Source of the DNA: Euperipatoides rowelli
Lineage: Eukaryota; Onychophora; Udeonychophora; Euonychophora; Peripatopsidae
Assembly: GCA_003024985.2 (NCBI GenBank)
Contig: PXIH01S0023439.1
Direction: 5' to 3' (one strand)
Length of the DNA stretch: 14,163 nt
Shown here: positions 7,801 to 14,163 of the stretch, in pieces
Position numbering within the stretch: position 1 is the stretch's first letter
How the letters are laid out: every line of letters begins with the position of its first letter
The notes under the pieces: generated by a model
What the model saw: only the letters and a program-made list of their open reading frames with translations
Told to the model about the DNA's origin: nothing
Database searches by the model: none
Program-made: the position numbers and the translations under genes

Positions 7801-10800
7801 TTCTTCCAAAAAATTTTCCCATTCAAAATTTGATCTATCCTTTTCTTCTGTCAAAAATTCTATTTCCTTTCTCAATTCAATTTCTTTCTGTAACATTCCA
7901 CTTTTTAATTTGTCTAATTCTGTTGTTAAATCCATTTTACTCTGTAGCATCATTTCTTTTTCAGCGGCTATATTCCTACAGCTTTCCTCCATTAATTCCT
8001 GAGATTGTAAAAGTTTATTTTCCAATAAATTAATTTCATCATCTTTTTTAGAAATTGCGAAAAGACTGTTCTCCTTTTCCATTAAAAGTTTTTGATTTTC
8101 TTCCTGCATGACTTTCAACTTTGTTGATAAATCTTCTAGTTGACACAACTTGAAATCTTTTTCTACTAGGTTTTTATCAATATTCTTTGCAGATTGTTCA
8201 AATTCAATAATCTTTCTTTCCAGCAAAAGAATATGGTCCCTATCTGCTTCAGACTGTTCAAGTTTTTCTTTATATTTTATTTGAAATTCACTTTTAAGAT
8301 TCTCTTCTTGACTTAATTGTTCTTTAAGAATATGGTTTTCAGTTTTAAACTGAGCAACACCAGCAAGAGTATGATCAAGTTCAGAATGAAGCTTGTTCAT
8401 TTCAGATTTATAATTGTTACTTTTTTGTTTAGATTCTTTTTCCTGATTTGAAATAGTAATAATTCTAATATTTAAATTTTTAATTTCTTCATTAGCTTTT
8501 TCAAGCTCACTCGATAATGTCTGCACATGTTCAGATGAGGATGACTGCAACATCTGTAAATGATCTGATGTTTGTTTGAGTTCAATTTCCAATTCTTGTC
8601 GCTTTAAATCAAGTATTTCTAGCTCTTTCTTTTGATTATTTATTTCTTCCTTACAATGGTTTAATTCCTCTTCAAAAAGATGAATTTGCTCATTTAATTT
8701 TAAAACAACAACCTCTTTTGAATGGCATTCATCTTCAAGAGATTTTATTTGTTGGTTCATTTCCTCTTTCTGACTTTTAATGTTCCCTTCCAAGCCCTGT
8801 TTTAATTCGAGCAGTTGTTGCTTTTCTAATTCCTGTTTATCTAGTAAAGCAGCCAATTCATTTTTGGACATTTGATTATGTTCAGCTTCCACTTCTAAAG
8901 TTCTAATTTGTTCAGTCAATTGTTGATTGTTCACTTCTAGCATCTCAAGTCGAGCACTTTGGAGTTGCTGAACTTCTTCTTCAAAATGTTGTTTCTCTTG
9001 CATATATTGTGCCTTCTCAACTTCCATATTTTCTAATTTTGACACCAACTCATCTTTTTCTTTTAAGTGTTTTTTCAATCCTACTTTTAGTTTAGTAATT
9101 GTCTCGTGAAGTTGTTTGTTTTTATTTTCTGTCTCAACTCTAGAAATATCAGCTACTTCCCTCTGTTGAATGTTGCTATGAAGTTCACGCTGTAATTCTT
9201 GAATAATTTCTTTTTGTTGCTCCATCTGGGCCTGTAATTTATTTACCGATTCCTGAGATAATTCCACATTACTTTGATAGTCTCGCACACTGGTGTTCAG
9301 CCGTTCTACCTCAAATTCTAAGGTTGTATACTTCTGAGCCATTTCAATACAAGTTTGTTGCAGCTGTAGTTTCTCTTGTTCTAAACTTTGTTGAATTAGT
9401 TCCAATTCCTGGATGTGATATTTTGCCTTATCTAAATCAACTTGAAGAATTGCAATTTGTTCTTTTGATATCTGTGATTCTATATTCAATTGATCTAAAT
9501 GGTGTTTTTCCAAGTGTTTTTCCTGTTCTATATTTTGTTGAAGTTGTTGTAATTCCTGCAATTTAAAAATAGTCTCATCCAGCCTGTTCTGTGTAAGATT
9601 AAGCGCCTCAATTTTTTCCTGGATAATTACTTCAAGTGATTCAATATAAAGTTTTGATTGGTTTGATTCATCTTCTAGTTTTATTACTACTTCAGAATTA
9701 CTATTCAGTTTTTTTTCTAATTCTTCTATATGATCTCGCAGAGATTGTTCAATATGGCTCTTTTCATCAACTATTTGCGTTATCTGTTTAATTGTAAAAC
9801 TATTTTGAGATCTTTCTTTATTTAAAGCTTCAATGTTTCTTTCTCTTTCAGATAATATACTTTCTAGTTGCGATATTGTAACTGAGTTCTGTTCAAGCTG
9901 AGAATTAATATTACTTTTTTCACAAACATCTTTTTCCCTAATTTGTGAAAATTCAATTAGCTTCTGTTTTGATGATTCTAATTCCAATTGATATTCATTC
10001 TGTAACTGTTTCAGATAATTATCTTTTTCTTGAAAGTTTATAGCCATTTCTTCTAACATTAGTTTTGTGTTTGCCAATGTAGTTTCTTTTTCTTCCAGCT
10101 CTCTCTTGCAGTGAATTAACTGATCTTGTAAGTTTACTTTCAGGTTTTCATATTCATTATTTGTTTCTTGAAGACTTGATACTTCACTCTCCAATTCTGA
10201 CATTTGTTGAAGGAATGATTTCATCTTTGTTTCAATTTTTTCATCTCCAACAGCTTGTTTATGTTCTAGAGTAGAGATTTCTTCACAAGACATTTTTAAT
10301 TTATTGTCTAACTCTTTCAGTAATGTCTCTTTTTGATGACATTCTAATTGTATATGCTTCAGTTCAGTTTCATATTCATTTAGTTTCTGATCTTTTATAT
10401 CTAATATATTTTGTACTTCCATCAATTGCTCTTTATACACAACACTGATTTGTTCTTTTTCTACTTCAAAAGTTTTAATTTCATTATAAAGTCGGTTGAT
10501 TTCAAATTGTAAATTATTTATTGTATCACTCTTTTCTAATAAACTGTCTTCAAGGCTAGACATATTATGTTTATGCTCATCAAGATCGCTTTCATATTTT
10601 CTGGTGATAGTTGCTTCATGTTCAAGTTTTTCTTTTAGAATTTGCAGTTCAGAATTTTTATTATTCATTTCTTCAGATACAATTTTCAGGCTATTCTCAG
10701 TGGAAGCAGATGATGAAGTTAATCCACGAAGTTCATTTTCCATTTGTCTGCATTCGATTTGAAGATCATCAATTTGAGACTTTAAGTGTTCCTCAATCTG

Positions 10801-10863
10801 TAAATGTGAATGAAGTTCTTGAGATTTCAAAGAAAGCTCTGAATTTAAATTATCTACCATAAT
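4900..10863 (-). CDS. GOLGB1: Giant internal exon of a giantin/golgin-like coiled-coil protein
   Basis: This minus-strand exon is open for 1988 codons in about 70% AT DNA, so it is certainly coding. The product is rich in Glu, Gln, Leu and Lys, with heptad-like spacing from end to end. It has only three prolines (residues 1313, 1953 and 1957, counting the Met at 10860 as 1), no signal peptide and no enzyme motif. That is the make-up of a long Golgi tether that captures vesicles at the cytosolic face. On the minus strand a T-rich tract ending in tttatttag precedes the exon, so it probably starts at 10863 with ATT ATG in phase 0. The first visible Met is therefore probably internal. It ends CAG|GTAAAAA at 4900/4899, also phase 0; translation beyond that point is intron. 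The giantin assignment rests mainly on the next exon. Another golgin, or an arthropod lava-lamp-type protein, is possible. Long coiled coil is certain; the family name is inferred. Confidence 0.85.
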
Positions 10864-10865
10864 CT
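10864..10865 (-). other. Splice acceptor before the giant exon
   Basis: The minus strand reads ctttttttatttag|ATTATG, a good pyrimidine tract with AG directly before the open frame. It implies upstream exons to the right and argues against translation starting at the Met at 10860. Confidence 0.7.
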
Positions 10866-11361
10866 AAATAAAAAAAGATAAATATTTTAAAATTATAAAA
10901 ATTTATATGTACAATGTATAACACATTTAAATGTCAAAATTATTATTGCAGTATATAAATCCAAATTATAATTTTTTTTTTTTAATGACCTTATCATTCA
11001 AATAAAAGTGTGTATTTGCCATGTACATTGCTTGTTTAGTACAGATGTCATAACTAGAAAAGAGTTACATAATGCAGCTTCTAACAGAAGTGGCTACAAG
11101 AGCTACAATAGAAAGAAGCAAAAGAGTTTTACGGTGGGGATTTTTTTTTACTTGACCAAATTATATGCAAAAATATAAAAACAAAATAATTTACAAAAGT
11201 GATTTTTAAATTTTTGTCTTAACTCATATTTTTTTCTAGTATAGTATACTGAATATTATCTGTATCCCATCATCTCTGCATCCACCTTTGCTTCTGGTTG
11301 GTGATGAATTTAAAGAGACTTTTTTAATTATTAAGGAAATATAACTTATGTATCCTGAAAT
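10866..11361. other. Non-coding stretch between the giant exon and the retrotransposon
   Basis: On the minus strand it begins with the pyrimidine tract of the large exon's acceptor, so at least its left part is intron. A plus-strand frame is open from about 10985 to 11180 but has no recognised motif. Some of 11240-11361 may be decayed gag, but I cannot show it. Confidence 0.5.
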
Positions 11362-11690
11362 TCGAACAAGAATTTATCTGTGAAGCTAGATACTGGTGTT
11401 GGAACTGCAAAAAAAAAAAAGGAGCTTCAACATTTGATATGAATAACATGGAAGGGATGTTGTTTGTCAAAAAACAAGCCATTTGAAACAAAGTAATCAA
11501 ACACGTTCAAGACCTTCACAAACAAACAAACAAACCGTGTAAGCATTGATGTAATGTGTTTCATGCCAAAGCCGTATGCCAATTCAAAAAATTTGTTTGT
11601 AATTCATGAAAAAAAAGGGACATTTAGCAAAAGTTTATCATACACAAGCAATTTTTCCCATGTGGAAATCAGACATACAAATATTCAAAA
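11362..11690 (+). pseudogene. Ty3/gypsy gag remnant: nucleocapsid zinc knuckles
   Basis: Frame 3 from about 11421 reads GASTFDMNNMEGMLF and onward to PCKH (11535), then a decayed first knuckle ending FHAKAVC, then VCNS (about 11595). After a frame change KKKGHLAKVYHT continues (11612-11644). This matches the paired CCHC knuckles that bind nucleic acid in Gag. Damage is visible: stop codons where cysteines are expected (11547 and 11607 area), and Tyr (11636-11638) in place of the final Cys. A run of A at 11409-11420 coincides with another frame change. The capsid part upstream is too decayed to delimit; the left boundary is approximate. Confidence 0.65.
11519..11534 (+). repeat. (CAAA)4 simple repeat inside the gag remnant
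   Basis: Four tandem CAAA units just before the first zinc-knuckle Cys codon; probably slippage within the decaying gag. Confidence 0.85.
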
Positions 11691-11793
11691 TGGCGGAAAA
11701 CTGAGATATAGTAAAAATGATGTCATTGAAAATATGTAAAACAACAACGATGTCACACAATACGAATTTCACCAAACAGACATTAAACTAGCA

Positions 11794-11875
11794 CCAATAT
11801 CATTAACTGTAAATAAACAAAACATTGCTTTTGAGTTAGACAGGAGCTGGAGTCACTTTGATCTCTGAAAAATTA
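11794..11875 (+). pseudogene. Ty3/gypsy aspartic protease remnant
   Basis: PISLTVNKQN followed by AFEL (11794-11838) leads into the active-site region. Immediately afterwards the frame shifts, and TGAGVTLISEK is read from 11840 to 11872. The retroviral-type protease signature is Asp-Thr/Ser-Gly-Ala. Here the Thr-Gly-Ala and following strand are clear, but the Asp codon is hit by the frameshift, so the catalytic triplet is broken. The frame stops or shifts soon after. Position between gag and reverse transcriptase agrees with Ty3/gypsy order. Confidence 0.72.
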
Positions 11876-12124
11876 CATTTACAAAAATGATCAAATTGTT
11901 AAAAGTTTAATCCCAAATGGGATTATACAGTGTTATTTCACAATATAACAATCTACATACTGTATATAATACTTATAATTATACGAATCATAGAATACAA
12001 ACTTTGAGTTATATAATTCTGTAACATTATATAAAACCAAAAAAGACAAAAATTACTACAAACTAACGCAATATTGAACAAATAAGGCCCTTAAGTAAAA
12101 TAATTTATAGACTTCCTTGAGATT

Positions 12125-13132
12125 AATGTAATTAAAAATCTATCAGTACCTCTACTAGAAATCTAGGTCATGGATTTCAAAATTATTCCACACAACTCCG
12201 AGAGATTTCACATAAATGTTCAAAACTTTTTTCGCCGATTTAAGGTAAGTTAAAAGATTTTGAAGCTCAGCTTGTACTTAAAAAAAGATGTGATTTTATA
12301 AATTTTCAAATATACAGTATGGTCTATTTCTTTCACTCTACGCCCATCAATAGAATTAGAGTTAAATAAGCTGTAAAAGCATGAAATTTTAGTGCCTTAC
12401 AGCATCCAGCATGGGTAGTACCCATAGTTCCCATTCTCAAAGAAGATAACTATTTGTATCTTTGGCGAATAAAGTGGGTTTAAACCCAGCCTTAGTAAAT
12501 GATTTGTACCCATTAATTAGGATTGAAGATATATTTACTATGCTGAATATGGAATAATTTTTAGTAAATTAGACATACCAGCAGTTACATATGGAGAAAA
12601 AGTCACAATTAGTTTTAACAATAAATTCCATGTAAAGGACTTTTTAAAGTTGCTAGGATGCTCTTTAGAATTTCTCTTGCATAATTTATTTTTCAACCTA
12701 TGATGGACCAAATATTTGTTATTTGGACGATATACTAATCAGAGGTAATTCATTACTGAACACCTGGCTAATTTAGATAAAATTTTGTCTCGAGTTTTGC
12801 ACTCATGCATTGAATTGAATAAAGATGAATGCAAATTTTTAAAACCCAGAGTAGAATATTTGAGGCACATTATCGATGCCAAAGATCTACATACAACAAA
12901 TACAAAGGTCTTAGGTATTTACAAGACTCTATTCCAAGTGATGTCTCCCAGCTTAGATCATTCTTGGGCTTGGTTATTATGGGAAATTTTTTACCTAATT
13001 TGGCAACTACATTCACACCATTTAATAACTTACAAAAGGAGGTTGAATGGAATTGGAATACTGAAACAGATATATCTTTCAAGAATTACAAAGGAAGAAA
13101 TTATTTCTCCTCAGGTAGGCTACTGGTATAAC
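12125..13132 (+). pseudogene. Ty3/gypsy reverse transcriptase remnant
   Basis: Recognisable pieces in order: GKLKDFEAQLVLKK (12244-12285), WVVPIVPILKED (12409-12444), GLFKVARM (12637-12660), MMDQI (about 12700), YLDDILIRGNS (12720-12752), EHLANLDKIL then SRVLHSCIELNKDECKFLKP (12758-12847), VEYLRHIIDA, and SDVSQLRSFLGL with FLPNLAT (12937-13014). The Tyr-Leu-Asp-Asp catalytic motif of the polymerase is intact locally but in a different frame from its neighbours on both sides. At least three frame changes (near 12716, 12755 and 12926) and many stops in 12316-12780 inactivate it. The 13014-13132 part is the connection region leading to RNase H. The antisense frame at 12870-13082 is a shadow. Confidence 0.92.
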
Positions 13133-13517
13133 TTGATCCAAAATTTCCAATATCTTTAGTTTGTGATGTGTTAACCAGATTGGAAACAGTGATATTGCAC
13201 ATATATCCCGATTGAACTGACCAACCAATTCTTTGGCTTCTCGTTCATTGTTTATAGCTGAGATAAATTACACCCAAATAGACAAGAAAGCACTATGTAT
13301 TATATTTGGAATTAAAAAATTTAATCAATACTTGTTTGGAAGGAAATTTACGCTGCTCATGGATCACAAACCGTTAACCAGGATTTTTGTGGCTGATACA
13401 CAAATTCCAATATTAGCAACATCAAGATTACAGAGATGGGCATTATTATTGTCTGCATATAACTATGATATCAAATTCTGCAGCTCCCTAAGCCATTTAA
13501 ATGTGAATGCTCTATAA
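13133..13517 (+). pseudogene. Ty3/gypsy RNase H remnant
   Basis: FPISLVCDVL (about 13141-13172) carries the first catalytic Asp. After a frame change near 13230, ASRSLFIAEINYTQIDKKAL, FGIKKFNQYLFGRKFTLL, MDHKPLTRIF and RLQRWALLLSAYNYDI follow to the stop after 13514. This is the usual RNase H domain that removes the RNA strand during reverse transcription. The expected catalytic Glu in the D-K-E-A-L-type motif reads Lys here (codon 13287-13289), so activity would be lost even without the frameshift. This 94-codon stretch is the longest well-preserved piece of the element. Confidence 0.92.
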
Positions 13518-14163
13518 CATTCACTAAACCTTCAAAAGACTGCTTTCATTGGAAGAAATACCAAACAATTTATTTTTCCTTAACGAAGTGAAGGAACTAT
13601 CAATCACAGGCCAAGATATCAAGCAGGACTCAGCGAAAGATCCGATAATAAAAGTAATAACTTTTACAAAAATTGGTTGGGAAAAGTACACTACAAATAA
13701 ATAATACATTTATTTTCTGTTCCAAAATCAGAACTTTCTTTATTAAATGGTTGCTTGCTCTGGGAAAAAAAGAGTTGTCATTCTTCTTACACTTCAAAAT
13801 AAAATATTAGCTGAACTTCATAAAGCCATGTAGGCATAGTAAGAATGAAGATGTTAGCAGGAAGTTATTTTGGTGGTCTGGTTTAGCCAAGGATATTGAG
13901 AAAAGAGCTAAACAATACACAAAGTATGTGCACAAATGCCAATAAACGTCCAAAAGCTCCAGCCATCCTTGGATTTGACCAGAAAAACCTTGGGAGGGCA
14001 TACTTATAGACTTTTCAGAACCATTCAATGGCTTAAATTTCTTAGTAGTGGTAGAAGGTCACATTATGAACTCAATCACAACAAAAAAGACCATTACAGT
14101 TCTACAAAATATATAGGTTAAGTATGCAGGTGTTGAATTCCGCCATTTTATTAAGTAGCCAGG
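13518..14163 (+). pseudogene. Ty3/gypsy integrase remnant (zinc finger and start of core), truncated
   Basis: A linker with LFFLNEVKELSITGQDIKQ and DPIIKVITFTK (13566-13668) precedes LLNGCLLWEKK and VVILLTLQNKILAELHKA (13740-13827). The latter is the usual lead-in to the His-His-Cys-Cys zinc finger. The finger itself is degraded: a frame change follows the first His, and SGLAKDIEKRAKQYTK (about 13878-13925) comes before a poor Cys pair. The catalytic core begins at GILIDFSEPFNG (13997-14032), whose Asp (14009-14011) corresponds to the first acidic residue of the D,D-E integrase triad, followed by LNFLVVVEGH. Frames shift repeatedly and the rest is cut by the window end. The antisense frames at 13524-13709 and 13807-14028 are shadows. 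Confidence 0.88.

Larger units (their letters stand above)
11362..14163 (+). mobile_element. Decayed Ty3/gypsy (Metaviridae) LTR retrotransposon, right end cut by the window
   Basis: Plus-strand fragments appear in canonical Ty3/gypsy order: gag zinc knuckles, aspartic protease, reverse transcriptase, RNase H, then integrase zinc finger and the start of the catalytic core. Having integrase after RNase H identifies Ty3/gypsy rather than Ty1/copia. The fragments fall in all three frames with many stops, so the copy is inactive. No 5' LTR or primer-binding site is recognisable, and the right end is beyond the window. The element is antisense to the golgin-like gene and probably lies in one of its upstream introns, the orientation generally best tolerated there. 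It resembles the invertebrate elements often annotated as K02A2.6-like polyproteins (from memory). Confidence 0.93.

Noticed and set aside
10858-10860. Met at 10860 as the start of the host protein
   Set aside because: A strong acceptor ends three bases upstream and the frame stays open to it, so this Met is probably internal to a spliced protein.
6732-10862. Several plus-strand frames of 67-97 codons rich in Ser, Phe and Leu
   Set aside because: They are antisense shadows of the giant coiled-coil exon; Glu/Lys/Gln-rich coding DNA read backwards gives Ser/Phe/Leu-rich frames.
11230-11361. 5' LTR or capsid coding part of the Ty3/gypsy element
   Set aside because: A short stretch reading DEFKETF could be gag-like, but no LTR ends, primer-binding site or continuous similarity could be shown.
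12870-13082. 70-codon minus-strand frame
   Set aside because: Shadow of the reverse transcriptase remnant, which is clearly coding-derived on the plus strand.
13524-14028. Two minus-strand frames of 61 and 73 codons
   Set aside because: They are antisense to integrase-derived sequence and carry no recognised motif.
1-14163. tRNA, rRNA, CRISPR array, bacterial operon, or defence system
   Set aside because: No cloverleaf, rRNA core, regularly spaced repeats or clustered bacterial genes were seen; the DNA is eukaryotic and intron-bearing.

Overview
The window is AT-rich nuclear DNA from a eukaryote, almost certainly an invertebrate animal. It has spliced coding exons with GT/AG boundaries, long T-rich introns, a huge coiled-coil exon, and remnants of a Ty3/gypsy retrotransposon and of hAT DNA transposons. 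Four single Ns (312, 329, 354, 461) show it comes from a draft assembly. I cannot name the species.

One host gene dominates, on the minus strand. Its main exon (10863 down to 4900) is open for 1988 codons and encodes an almost proline-free rod of heptad-rich coiled coil, typical of long Golgi tethers (golgins). A 3.2 kb intron (4899-1699) separates it from a second exon (1698-1528). That exon encodes a segment resembling, as I recall it, a stretch near the C-terminus of giantin (GOLGB1). Both junctions are phase 0. The 5' exons lie to the right, probably beyond 14163. The 3' end is either beyond the left edge or, as an alternative, at 1447, where read-through gives a hydrophobic tail anchor followed by AATAAA.

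Layout from left to right: 1-1446 is non-coding, with a weak promoter-like cluster near 792-847. The second exon is at 1528-1698. The 3.2 kb intron carries a 42-residue hAT transposase C-terminal remnant (2368-2496, minus), an imperfect duplication (about 2781-3016 and 3615-3884), a dense cluster of TACAGTA/TACTGTA words, and a 276-bp hAT-type non-autonomous insertion (4545-4820) with near-perfect 8-bp target duplications. The large exon follows at 4900-10863. From about 11362 to the right edge lies a decayed Ty3/gypsy element on the plus strand, antisense to the host gene. It keeps the order gag zinc knuckles, protease, reverse transcriptase, RNase H, integrase, and is broken by many stops and frameshifts.

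I see no operon, defence locus, CRISPR array or other new multi-gene system. The most interesting points are the proline-poor giant exon, the alternative tail-anchor ending, and the short transposon remnants that have no long reading frame.
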